Positions 1 to 7,803 of a stretch of DNA of 40,180 bases are shown one piece after another (the stretch's first letter is position 1; each line of letters starts with the position of its first letter). The notes beneath the pieces are model-generated. The model was not told where the DNA came from. It did not search any database and was given only the letters and a program-made list of their open reading frames with translations. The stretch comes from Dysgonamonadaceae bacterium (GTDB taxonomy: Bacteria; Bacteroidota; Bacteroidia; Bacteroidales; Azobacteroidaceae). The stretch spans positions 1 to 40,180 of the forward strand of contig JAIRYM010000016.1 in NCBI GenBank assembly GCA_031267615.1, written 5' to 3'. The translations under genes and the position numbers were made by a program.

Positions 1-247
1 ATTATCTTTTCTCCCAAACTGTTTGGCGAACTTTCCAATATCATTATCTTTTCTCCCAAACTGTTTGGCGAACTTTCCAATATCATTATCTTTTCTCTCA
101 AACTGTTTGGCGAACTTTCCAATATCATTATTTTTTCTCCCAAACTGTTTGGCGAACTTTCCAATATCATTATCTTTTCTCTCAAACTGTTTGGCGAACT
201 TTCCAATATCATTATTTTTTCTCTCAAACTGTTTTGCGAAATTGAAG
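1..247. repeat. 42-bp tandem repeat array (about 5.7 copies)
   Basis: Copies of a 42-base unit start at 1, 43, 85, 127, 169 and 211; the last decays after about base 235. Copies differ mainly at two C/T positions (ctcccaaa or ctctcaaa, attatctt or attatttt). Each unit holds the short palindrome CAAACTGTTTG. Because 42 is a multiple of 3, frames stay open on both strands. The minus frame reads a hydrophilic 14-residue unit (DIGKFAKQFGRKDN) from about 306 to the window edge, but has no ATG, GTG or TTG start, so I do not call a gene. The array runs off the left edge. Confidence 0.95.
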
Positions 248-325
248 TTGTATATGTATGTTTTTTTAAGAAAAATGGAGATTTTTTTAAAAAAACGGCT
301 TTTTTCTCATTTTTTTTGTAAAAGT

Positions 326-359
326 TGTTGGATATTAAAAAATTTATTATTACCTTTGC
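326..359 (+). promoter_or_regulatory. Bacteroidota-type promoter for the DUF6261 gene
   Basis: TTGTTG at 326-331 is followed after about 20 bases by TACCTTTG at 352-359, an exact match to the Bacteroidota -7 element TAnnTTTG. The expected transcript start near 366 leaves an A/T-rich leader of about 35 bases before the ATG at 402, with no Shine-Dalgarno site, as is normal for the phylum. Confidence 0.7.
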
Positions 360-401
360 AGCGATATTGTTTAATTAATTATTTTTTAAAACAAAATTAT
401 T

Positions 402-1364
402 ATGGCAAAATTTATAGGATTAAATTTCAGTTACCTGCCGAATGATGCTCATTACAATTACGTCTCCAATTTCGACGATTCTCTTAAAGACGCATCTGAG
501 GCAATAGAAACTGCCGTAGGATCGCTTGTGGATGATTTCGATGCGCTTTGCATTGAAGAATCTGATCTTATGAAGTGGGTCAGAAAGAGTGACCTTACTA
601 AAAAGATACAGGCGGCGGACAGAGATCTTGACCGCACTTTCAGCGCTCTCCGCGCTGTTGTAAGAGGGCTTACATACTCCAAGTCAACGAGTATTTTGCC
701 GTCTGCAGATTATGTATACACGATGCTGATGAAGTATGGAAATGTGAACGTAAAGCCATACGAAGATCAGTGCGGTATTGTGAAAGCTGTTATTGAAAAT
801 GTATCTGCAGGAGGAGACTATGCGACAGATGTTTCGATACTTGCAGCGGCTCCCTCTACGATTAATGCTGCTATCAGTGATCTTAAACAGAGTTTAACAA
901 CTTTTGAGACTCTGCTTGGTCAGCGTGACAAGAAGAAAATGAAAAAACCGAAAAGATCTTTTAAAGTTGTCAGGCGTGAAATTGAAATTGTGTATCATAA
1001 AATTACAGAAATTATTGATGCATATTCAATTTCAAGTACAGACGCTTCATTCAACAATTTTATCGATCTAAACAATGAAGAAATAGATCGTCTAAACGGA
1101 GAGCACCAACATGTTCGTTACAGTATCGCAAAGTCGCAGCCGGCGAAAATACCTGATCAGCAATATACAGGATATCCAGTTACACCGGTACCGGAGGTAT
1201 TGTTTAAAGACAGTGACGGAGTCCTTCATCACCTTTCTCTTGGGAAAGATTTCTATCTAAAGTACAAAGACAACAAAGAGGTTGGAAACGCAACGATGTT
1301 TATACACGGCACCGGCAAGTATAAAGGAAAAAGGACTACTGTGTTCATAATACACCATACTTAA
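402..1364 (+). CDS. DUF6261-like cytoplasmic protein with Ig-like C-terminal strand motif
   Basis: The 320-residue protein has no signal peptide and a mostly helical body (residues about 1-240) that I recognise as resembling DUF6261, a Bacteroidota family of unknown function. A lysine-rich stretch (DKKKMKKPKRSFK) lies near residues 175-187. The last 45 residues differ in kind: YKDNKEVGNATMFIHGTG followed by KYKGKRTTVFII matches the pattern 'Y-x-N-N-x-x-G-x-A-x-x-x-I-x-G-x-G-x-Y-x-G-x-x-x-x-x-F-x-I' of bacterial Ig-like surface repeats, which is odd in a protein without export signal. The ATG at 402 follows a good promoter. The gene looks monocistronic, with an inverted-repeat element downstream. 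Family assignment is from memory of sequence character; function unknown. Confidence 0.7.
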   Translation: MAKFIGLNFSYLPNDAHYNYVSNFDDSLKDASEAIETAVGSLVDDFDALCIEESDLMKWVRKSDLTKKIQAADRDLDRTFSALRAVVRGLTYSKSTSILPSADYVYTMLMKYGNVNVKPYEDQCGIVKAVIENVSAGGDYATDVSILAAAPSTINAAISDLKQSLTTFETLLGQRDKKKMKKPKRSFKVVRREIEIVYHKITEIIDAYSISSTDASFNNFIDLNNEEIDRLNGEHQHVRYSIAKSQPAKIPDQQYTGYPVTPVPEVLFKDSDGVLHHLSLGKDFYLKYKDNKEVGNATMFIHGTGKYKGKRTTVFIIHHT

Positions 1365-1374
1365 TATGAGAGAG

Positions 1375-1520
1375 TTAACAATTAAGGATTAAGAATTAAC
1401 AATAATGTAACTGTTATGCCATTGAATGGTTGCTTTTTCATTCATATTTTATGTTATTAATTTGATTTTTTTTCGATCACAAAATGGCAGTTAATTTTTA
1501 ATTCTTAATTGTTTATTATT
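1375..1520. repeat. Imperfect inverted repeat, possible MITE-like element
   Basis: The left end (AACAATTAAG...AGAATTAAC, about 1377-1400) pairs with the right end (TTAATT...CTTAATTGTTT, about 1491-1514). Inner segments (AACTG..GCCATT near 1411-1423 and AATGGCAGTT near 1483-1493) also pair, so the stretch could fold into one long imperfect hairpin. AATTAAGAATTAA-type sequences are common in Bacteroidota intergenic repeats. No open reading frame is inside. Confidence 0.5.
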
Positions 1521-1610
1521 AAAAATATAAAAAATGGGGCACGAGTAAAATACTAAATAACAGACAACAAAAATATTGTAAACAATCGTTTTATAAAAAT
1601 ATTTTTTGAC

Positions 1611-2096
1611 ATGAAAAATTTGAAACTGTTTTTAACACTGTGCATTTGCTGCACAGTGATTGCGGGTAAGGCGCAGAATCTTTTCTCGAAAGGAGACAAA
1701 GTTGTGGGACTTGGAATTGGTCTGTTTGAATACGACAGATCCGGTTTCCCGTTTGCCGCATCTGCTGAATTTGGGCTCAAGGATAACCTGTTTGATGAAA
1801 ACTCATCTCTCGGAGCCGGCATACTGGCTGGATATTCTGCAGACAGATATGAAGGGAAAGACTATTCATATTTCCTGATCGGAATACGAGGTGCGATGCA
1901 CTACAAATTAGTTGAAAAATTAGATACATATACCGGACTGATGTTCGCTTTTGAAGGCGGAAGTAACAGAAACAGAGGATTAATTCCAGGACTGTTTGCA
2001 GGCGGAAGATATTATTTTACAGATAATGCAGCAGTGTTTGGAGAAATCGGCTATGGTATCTCCCTTCTGCAAATTGGAATTTCAATAAAATTATAA
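1611..2096 (+). CDS. Small outer-membrane beta-barrel protein
   Basis: The 161-residue protein has a clear Sec signal peptide (MKNLKLFLTLCICCTVIAGKAQ, cleavage probably after residue 20 or 21). The mature part alternates polar and hydrophobic residues in strands with glycine and aromatic residues at strand ends (VVGLGIGLFEY, GAGILAGYSA, SYFLIGIRGAMHY, GRYYF, VFGEIGYGISLLQIGISIKL), typical of an eight-strand OmpA/OprF-type porin-like barrel. It ends in a hydrophobic strand but Leu rather than Phe. The stop lies one base before the next ATG, so it is probably co-transcribed with the M24 peptidase gene. Exact role unknown. Confidence 0.8.
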   Translation: MKNLKLFLTLCICCTVIAGKAQNLFSKGDKVVGLGIGLFEYDRSGFPFAASAEFGLKDNLFDENSSLGAGILAGYSADRYEGKDYSYFLIGIRGAMHYKLVEKLDTYTGLMFAFEGGSNRNRGLIPGLFAGGRYYFTDNAAVFGEIGYGISLLQIGISIKL

Positions 2097-2097
2097 C

Positions 2098-3264
2098 ATG
2101 AAAGACTGTAAGACAAGCATAAATCAGCACAGGCTAAGGGTAAAGAAACTGCTGAAAGAAAAAAATGCAGACGGGTGTTTGATTTATTCTTCGGTGAATA
2201 AATATTATCTTTCAGGGCTTATTTTTAAGGGGTTTATCTATATTCACAAGTACCGTGATCCGGTATTTTTTGTGCAGAGAGAAACAAGTTTGGAGGAAAC
2301 GCATGTTTTTCAGATAAAAAAGCCAGAGGAAATACCGGCGATACTTGAATCATTAAATTATCCGGATATAAATTTTCTGTTTATGGAAAAGGGACAGATG
2401 CCGTATAATGACTGTGTGAGACTCAAAAATATATTTAAACCGGAAAAGACAGGAGATGCTACGGAACTGCTTCGCATAGCGCGAATGATAAAAACAGAAT
2501 GGGAAATAGAACAGTTCAGAATCTCTGCCGCCAAACATGCTGAGGTTTACGACATGATTCCGTCCGTTTTCCATAAAGGAATGAGAGACATTGATTTCCA
2601 GATAGAAATAGAACGTCTGATGAGGCAGAACGGATCTATCGGCTTATTCAGAACGCATGGAGATATGGAGATTTTTATGGGAAGTTTGTTGACAGGCAAT
2701 AATGCTTCTACGCCTTCGCCATACAACTTTGCACTCGGAGGAGCCGGTATTCACAACAGCCTGCCAATCGGCAGCAACGGAGAAATAATTGACAGCACAA
2801 AAACCGTAATGGTAGATTTCGCAGGCAATTTTACGGCTTACATGACAGATATGACACGGGTTTATACAACCGGGGAGCCGGGCGATGAAGCAGGAAAAGC
2901 ACACAAACTGTCTGTCGAAATGCACAAACGGTTAATGTCCGAAGTCAAACCCGGTGTATCCTGCTCTTCAGTATGGAGATGGTCTAAAAAAATGGCTGAG
3001 GAAGCAGGATTTGGAGAAAACTTTATGGGCAGAAAGTTTAAGGCTAAATTTGTCGGTCACGGCACGGGACTCGAAATCAATGAACCTCCGATACTTATGG
3101 AACGCTCAGGAGACGTTTTTCAACCCGGAATGGTTTTTGCATACGAACCCAAATTCGTATTCGATGGCGTCGGAGCAGCAGGCATAGAAAATACGTACAT
3201 CGTGACAGAAAGCGGCGTAGAAAAGCTAACCGTATTTGAAGAAGATATTATTAAAATCCCCTGA
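2098..3264 (+). CDS. M24 family metallopeptidase (Xaa-Pro aminopeptidase type)
   Basis: The 388-residue protein has a creatinase-like N-terminal domain (about 1-150) and a pita-bread M24 catalytic domain (about 150-385). The five M24 metal ligands are visible: D240 and D251 (VMVDFAGNFTAYMTDMTRVY), H321 (VGHGTGLEINEPP), E350 (FAYEPK) and E364 (GIENTYIV). This predicts a two-metal cytoplasmic enzyme that removes N-terminal residues before proline or acts on small peptides. There is no signal peptide. The start follows the porin-like gene by one base, and malQ begins 13 bases after its stop, so a transcriptional unit is likely. Substrate cannot be read from sequence; creatinase or prolidase activity are alternatives. 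Confidence 0.88.
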   Translation: MKDCKTSINQHRLRVKKLLKEKNADGCLIYSSVNKYYLSGLIFKGFIYIHKYRDPVFFVQRETSLEETHVFQIKKPEEIPAILESLNYPDINFLFMEKGQMPYNDCVRLKNIFKPEKTGDATELLRIARMIKTEWEIEQFRISAAKHAEVYDMIPSVFHKGMRDIDFQIEIERLMRQNGSIGLFRTHGDMEIFMGSLLTGNNASTPSPYNFALGGAGIHNSLPIGSNGEIIDSTKTVMVDFAGNFTAYMTDMTRVYTTGEPGDEAGKAHKLSVEMHKRLMSEVKPGVSCSSVWRWSKKMAEEAGFGENFMGRKFKAKFVGHGTGLEINEPPILMERSGDVFQPGMVFAYEPKFVFDGVGAAGIENTYIVTESGVEKLTVFEEDIIKIP

Positions 3265-3277
3265 ATCATATATATAT

Positions 3278-5380
3278 ATGAACAACAAGCTGGCAAAATA
3301 TCTGTTTACACGTCCCGTAACCAAATTTAAAAAGACAGTTCGGAATGACAGAACATTAATAATCTCAGTCTCCTCTACAGAAATAATGCCGTCACAGAGC
3401 ATCGTGATAACCGGCAATCAGCCGCAGCTTGGCAACTGGCAGCCTGAAAAATCACCAATAATGAACTGCATACGGTTACAGCAATGGAAAATAGCTCTTG
3501 ACGCCTCAAAACTTATCGGCAGCGTAGAATACAAATTCTGTGTGGTCGATACCGAAACCAGAAGACCCATCCTCTGGGAAGATGGAGAAAATCGCATACT
3601 GCCGGCAATTCCAGACAAACAGTTTTTCAGTATAGAAGTCGAACCGGCAATTCGCATAAAGCCGGTGAACACGAGAATAGCAGGAACAGTAATACCTGTA
3701 TTCTCACTGCGAACAAAAAAAAGTTTCGGAATCGGAGACTTTGGAGACTTGATACCATGCATCGACTGGTTAGCGATGACGGGACAGCATATTCTGCAGC
3801 TGCTGCCCATAAATGACACAACGAAAGACCATACGTGGAAAGATTCATATCCATATAACGCAATCTCAATCAATGCCCTTAATCCGCTGTATCTTAATCT
3901 GAAGAAGCTAGGAATTCTTCGCCACAGCGGAAGACGGGCCCTTTACAGCATGGCAAAAAAGAGATTAAATTCATTGCCGGAAATAGACTACAATAAAGTT
4001 GACTTTTATAAATGGAAATATTTTCAGGAGATTTTTAATCAGGATGGTAAGAAAACATTGCAGTCAATAGAATACAGTTATTTTTATAAAGAAAATCAGG
4101 AGTGGCTGATTCCATACGCATCTTTTTCCGCAAAAAGAGATGGCAAGGATAAGAATCTGTATCTTTACCTTCAATTCCATCTGCACAGGCAACTGTCGCA
4201 AGCAGTTTATTACGCACACTCAAAACGGGTGCTGATCAAGGGAGATGTTCCTGTAGGCGTCAGTCGCAAAGGCATTGACGTCAAAATGGACAGGAAACTT
4301 TTTAATACATACTTCAATACCGGCGCACCGCCTGACGCCTTTTCCGAAACCGGTCAGAACTGGGGCTTTCCGACATACAACTGGAACGTAATGGAAAGCG
4401 ATGGCTACAGCTGGTTTAAGAAACGATTCATCAATCTTGGCAAATATTTCGACGCATACAGGATCGATCACATACTTGGTTTCTTTCGCATCTGGGAGAT
4501 TCCAACGAGATACACGTTAGGAATCTTTGGCAACTTCTATCCTGCGATTCCATATTCTGAAAAAGAAATTCTCGCAACCGGTTTTCCGTTCAAGAAAGAT
4601 ATACATACAAAGATACAAAGATTAAATGAAGACAGCAAATTACTGTTTGTAAGCGACCAAAGACAGAGCGGGTATTACCATCCGGCAATAAATGCAAGGC
4701 AGTCATCTATTTACAAAACACTTGATGAACAGTCAAAGCAACAGTTTGATTGCCTTTACGACGAATATTTTTACCACAGAAACAATGAGTTATGGAGTAA
4801 AAAAGGTAAAGAAAAATTGCAGGCAATAACCATGTCTACCGATATGTTACCCTGTGGCGAAGACCTTGGAATGATACCGGACTGTGTACCGGAAATAATG
4901 CGCGAACTAAACATCTTGAGCCTTGAAATAGAGCGCATGTCAAAACATTCAGGACGCCTGTTTACAGATATAAATAACCTTCCATACCTCTCAGTCTGTA
5001 CAACATCGACGCATGATATGAATACACTTCGTTTGTGGTGGAAAGAAAACACAGCATTAACACAACAATATTACAACAATATACTTGGACGCTCAGGCGA
5101 AGCGCCGGCAGAGTGCACAGACGACATTTGCGAACAGATAATAGCTAATCACCTGAACTCAAACTCAATGCTGGCTATACTTCCATTACAGGACTGGCTG
5201 TCAATAGATAATACAGTCCGGCGCATCAATGATGCGGAAGAACGTATCAACATACCGTCAAATCCCGATAACAGATGGCGTTACAGTATGCATCTCTCGT
5301 TCGAAGAATTACATCAGGCAACGGCGCTAAATGAAAAAATCAGGCGACTTGTTATCAAGTCAGAAAGACAAATAGAATGA
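3278..5380 (+). CDS. malQ: 4-alpha-glucanotransferase (amylomaltase, GH77) with one N-terminal CBM20
   Basis: MalQ transfers alpha-1,4-glucan segments between maltodextrins in the cytoplasm. I chose ATG 3278 because it follows the upstream stop by 13 bases; a longer frame from TTG 3236 would overlap the M24 gene. The product is 700 residues. Residues about 25-120 form a starch-binding CBM20 (SIVITGNQPQLGNW). The GH77 domain follows, with PYNAISINALNPLYL for acceptor binding, nucleophile D397 (AYRIDHILGFF), acid/base E528 (LPCGEDLG) and D580 (STHDMNTLR). Bacteroides homologues that I know of often carry two CBM20 domains; only one is evident here. Role: glycogen or maltodextrin metabolism. Confidence 0.93.
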   Translation: MNNKLAKYLFTRPVTKFKKTVRNDRTLIISVSSTEIMPSQSIVITGNQPQLGNWQPEKSPIMNCIRLQQWKIALDASKLIGSVEYKFCVVDTETRRPILWEDGENRILPAIPDKQFFSIEVEPAIRIKPVNTRIAGTVIPVFSLRTKKSFGIGDFGDLIPCIDWLAMTGQHILQLLPINDTTKDHTWKDSYPYNAISINALNPLYLNLKKLGILRHSGRRALYSMAKKRLNSLPEIDYNKVDFYKWKYFQEIFNQDGKKTLQSIEYSYFYKENQEWLIPYASFSAKRDGKDKNLYLYLQFHLHRQLSQAVYYAHSKRVLIKGDVPVGVSRKGIDVKMDRKLFNTYFNTGAPPDAFSETGQNWGFPTYNWNVMESDGYSWFKKRFINLGKYFDAYRIDHILGFFRIWEIPTRYTLGIFGNFYPAIPYSEKEILATGFPFKKDIHTKIQRLNEDSKLLFVSDQRQSGYYHPAINARQSSIYKTLDEQSKQQFDCLYDEYFYHRNNELWSKKGKEKLQAITMSTDMLPCGEDLGMIPDCVPEIMRELNILSLEIERMSKHSGRLFTDINNLPYLSVCTTSTHDMNTLRLWWKENTALTQQYYNNILGRSGEAPAECTDDICEQIIANHLNSNSMLAILPLQDWLSIDNTVRRINDAEERINIPSNPDNRWRYSMHLSFEELHQATALNEKIRRLVIKSERQIE

Positions 5381-5395
5381 CAAATATTACAATAC

Positions 5396-6580
5396 ATGGA
5401 CGAATTATTACACACATCCCGTCACCTTAGACTTTCAGAACTCAATAACATCATATCAGTTCTGTTTAAAGACGTCTTTCAATCCAAATACTGGGTTCTG
5501 GCTGAGACATCTGATGTACATTTAAACAGCACCGGACACTGCTATGTAGAATTTATAGAGAAAGATATCCAAACCGGCAAAATTATTGCAAAGGCAAGAG
5601 GATATATCTGGGCGAACACATACAGGATTCTGTCACAGCAATTTGAAATGACAACAGGCAGGAAATTCGCGTCAGGACTGAAAGTGCTGATAAATGTTTC
5701 TGCAGAGTTTCATTCCGTCTACGGATATGGCTTAAATGTCCATTCAATAGATTCGAAATACACGCTTGGAGACTTGCAGGAAAAGAGAAATGCAATTCTG
5801 CAGCAGCTTAAAGCAGAAGGCGTTCTGACAATGAATAAGGAATTATCACTTCCGCCGCTTCCCCAGCGCATAGCAGTTATTTCCTCCGCCACAGCAGCCG
5901 GCTATGAAGACTTCGTACATCAACTTTCAGCCAACAGTTCAGGATTTGTATTCTATCCCAGTCTTTTTCCAGCAATAATGCAGGGCGATCAGACAGAAAA
6001 ATCCATCATTTCCGCTTTAGATAAAATATTTGAACACAGAGATCTTTTCGATGTTGCAGTAATCATCCGCGGCGGAGGCTCAACATCAGACCTTGCGTCA
6101 TTTGATTCATACCTTCTCGCCTCAAACTGTGCGCAGTTTCCTTTACCCATAATCATCGGCATCGGACATGAAAGGGACGATACCGTGCTTGATTTTGTAG
6201 CCTTTCACAGAGCGAAAACCCCGACAGCAGTAGCAGATTATCTGATAAACAAAATGGAAGAGACATCAACAGTATTGAAAACTTTCACAGACAGCTTGAA
6301 GATCATATCAGACAAGCTTATTGAAGATAAAAAATCCATGCTTGAAATTCTTTTGCAACAAATCAGCAACACAACACAACAGTATCTTTTGAAAGCAAAT
6401 TCGGACTTAGAATCAAAAGCCACATTCTTCAAACTGTCTTCACCGCAATACATTCTGAAGAAAGGATATTCAATAACAATGAAAGATGGCAAATCGATAA
6501 AATCTTCGGCGTCTCTGCTTCCAGGTGATGTCATCGAAACAATTTTATACGAAGGAAAAATAGAATCAGTTCTCAGGTAA
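5396..6580 (+). CDS. xseA: Exodeoxyribonuclease VII large subunit
   Basis: XseA is the catalytic subunit of exonuclease VII, which degrades single-stranded DNA in repair. The 394-residue protein has an N-terminal OB-fold (about 1-105, ending with the family segment SVYGYGLNVHSID), then the catalytic domain with LPQRIAVISSATAAGYEDF and the conserved RGGGSTSDLASFD and IGIGHERDDTVLDFV motifs, and a coiled-coil-rich C-terminus. It starts 15 bases after malQ and is probably in the same unit. The small subunit xseB, usually adjacent in bacteria that keep the pair, is not in the 50 bases before folA or elsewhere in the window. Confidence 0.93.
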   Translation: MDELLHTSRHLRLSELNNIISVLFKDVFQSKYWVLAETSDVHLNSTGHCYVEFIEKDIQTGKIIAKARGYIWANTYRILSQQFEMTTGRKFASGLKVLINVSAEFHSVYGYGLNVHSIDSKYTLGDLQEKRNAILQQLKAEGVLTMNKELSLPPLPQRIAVISSATAAGYEDFVHQLSANSSGFVFYPSLFPAIMQGDQTEKSIISALDKIFEHRDLFDVAVIIRGGGSTSDLASFDSYLLASNCAQFPLPIIIGIGHERDDTVLDFVAFHRAKTPTAVADYLINKMEETSTVLKTFTDSLKIISDKLIEDKKSMLEILLQQISNTTQQYLLKANSDLESKATFFKLSSPQYILKKGYSITMKDGKSIKSSASLLPGDVIETILYEGKIESVLR

Positions 6581-6588
6581 CACTATTC

Positions 6589-6616
6589 TTGTTAAAAATA
6601 TTTATTATTATTTTTG
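6589..6616 (+). promoter_or_regulatory. Promoter of folA
   Basis: TTG at 6589-6591 and TATTTTTG at 6609-6616 match the Bacteroidota -33 and -7 elements with a 17-base spacer, slightly short. Transcription would begin near 6623, only a few bases before the ATG at 6631. This argues against extending the gene to the TTG at 6589. Confidence 0.6.
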
Positions 6617-6630
6617 TAACAGAAAATTTC

Positions 6631-7131
6631 ATGGCAATAATATCCATCATAGCAGCAGCAGGCACAAACAACGAGATAGGACGCCAAGGAGGATTACTTT
6701 GTCACCTGCCCTCAGATTTGAAACATTTTAAGGCAATAACATCAGGGCATACCATTATAATGGGACGGAAAACATTCGAATCTCTACCCGCAGGCTCCTT
6801 GCCGAACCGTCGTAATATCATTATAAGTCGCAATAAAGATTTGCAGCCTGAAAAAGCAGAAGTATTTCCTTCGTTAGATTATGCGCAGGTAAAGTTAATG
6901 AATGAAGAAGAAGTCTTTATCATTGGGGGAGCACAGATTTATCGCCAGGCAATCGAGTTTGCAGATAAAATTTACCTTACACGTATCTTTGCCTCTTTTC
7001 CCGATGCAGATGTCTTTTTTCCTGAAATAGATAAATCTGTCTGGAAAGAGATTGCCCGTGAAACTTTTATGCCGGACAAAGACAGCAATTCAGCTGTAGC
7101 CTTTTCTTTTGTGGAATATATCAGGAAGTAA
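6631..7131 (+). CDS. folA: Dihydrofolate reductase
   Basis: This 166-residue enzyme reduces dihydrofolate to tetrahydrofolate with NADPH. Start ATG 6631 gives the canonical N-terminus MAIISIIAAAGTNNEIGRQG; upstream in-frame residues are not DHFR-like. Visible features are the Met20-loop region GGLLCHLPSDLKHFK with catalytic acid D29, the NADPH motif IIMGRKTFESLP, and the FIIGGAQIYRQAI segment near the nicotinamide site. The highly conserved Trp of the Met20 loop (W22 in E. coli) is Cys24 here. The gene has its own promoter right after xseA and its 3' end overlaps the convergent truB by 11 bases. Confidence 0.93.
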   Translation: MAIISIIAAAGTNNEIGRQGGLLCHLPSDLKHFKAITSGHTIIMGRKTFESLPAGSLPNRRNIIISRNKDLQPEKAEVFPSLDYAQVKLMNEEEVFIIGGAQIYRQAIEFADKIYLTRIFASFPDADVFFPEIDKSVWKEIARETFMPDKDSNSAVAFSFVEYIRK

Positions 7132-7801
7132 CACTTTGTTGAAAGTTACTTATATTAAGGCATTTATCAAGAGTAACTTCTCCGATTCGCGTTCTCACGA
7201 GCGACGTCAGGTATGCTCCTGACAGCAGTGCCTTCCCGATGTCTCGCGCCAGAGCTCGTATGTAAGTCCCTTTACTGCACACAACTCTCAATTCTAATTC
7301 ACAGGGACTGAAATTTAGCAGTTCGATTTCATCAATAACAAGTATTTTCGGTTTTAAATCTACATTTAATCCTTTGCGAGCAAGTTGGTATGCCCGGTTT
7401 CCATTGATTTTACATGCAGAATATGCTGGTGGAATCTGCTCAATCACACCGATAAACTGCTGCAATACTTTCAGCACATTATTTCGCGTGATATGTTCTG
7501 TCGAATACTTTGCATCTACCGGAGTTTCCATGTCGAAAGAAGGTGTTGTTTCGCCGAGTCGCACAGTGGCAACATATTCCTTCGTTTGTGCCTGCAGTTC
7601 ATCAATATGTTTTGTTGCTCTTCCCGTGCAGAGGATAATCACGCCGGTTGCAAGCGGGTCAAGCGTGCCAGCGTGTCCGACTTTTAATTTTTTTATTTTA
7701 AGATGTTTACAAAGGATATTCCGGATTTTGTTTACTAAATCAAAAGACGTCCATCCGAGTGGTTTATCAAAATACAGAACTTCGCCGTCAATATAATTCA
7801 T
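7121..7801 (-). CDS. truB: tRNA pseudouridine(55) synthase
   Basis: TruB makes pseudouridine 55 in the T loop of tRNAs. The 226-residue protein has the family start (LYFDKPLGWTSFDLVNKIR) and the catalytic aspartate D48 in VGHAGTLDPLATGVIIL, the same residue number as in E. coli. Further family motifs are KEYVATVRLGETTPSFD, PPAYSACKINGNRAYQLAR and SKGTYIRALARDIG. The usual C-terminal PUA domain of some homologues is absent, as is common in Bacteroidota. The start lies two bases after the lpdA stop, so the two are co-transcribed. The end overlaps folA by 11 bases on the opposite strand. Confidence 0.95.
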   Translation of the reverse strand: MNYIDGEVLYFDKPLGWTSFDLVNKIRNILCKHLKIKKLKVGHAGTLDPLATGVIILCTGRATKHIDELQAQTKEYVATVRLGETTPSFDMETPVDAKYSTEHITRNNVLKVLQQFIGVIEQIPPAYSACKINGNRAYQLARKGLNVDLKPKILVIDEIELLNFSPCELELRVVCSKGTYIRALARDIGKALLSGAYLTSLVRTRIGEVTLDKCLNISNFQQSVTS

Positions 7802-7803
7802 AA

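Noticed and set aside
1-247. CRISPR array
   Set aside because: Units follow each other with no unique spacers and no cas genes are present; it is a simple tandem repeat.
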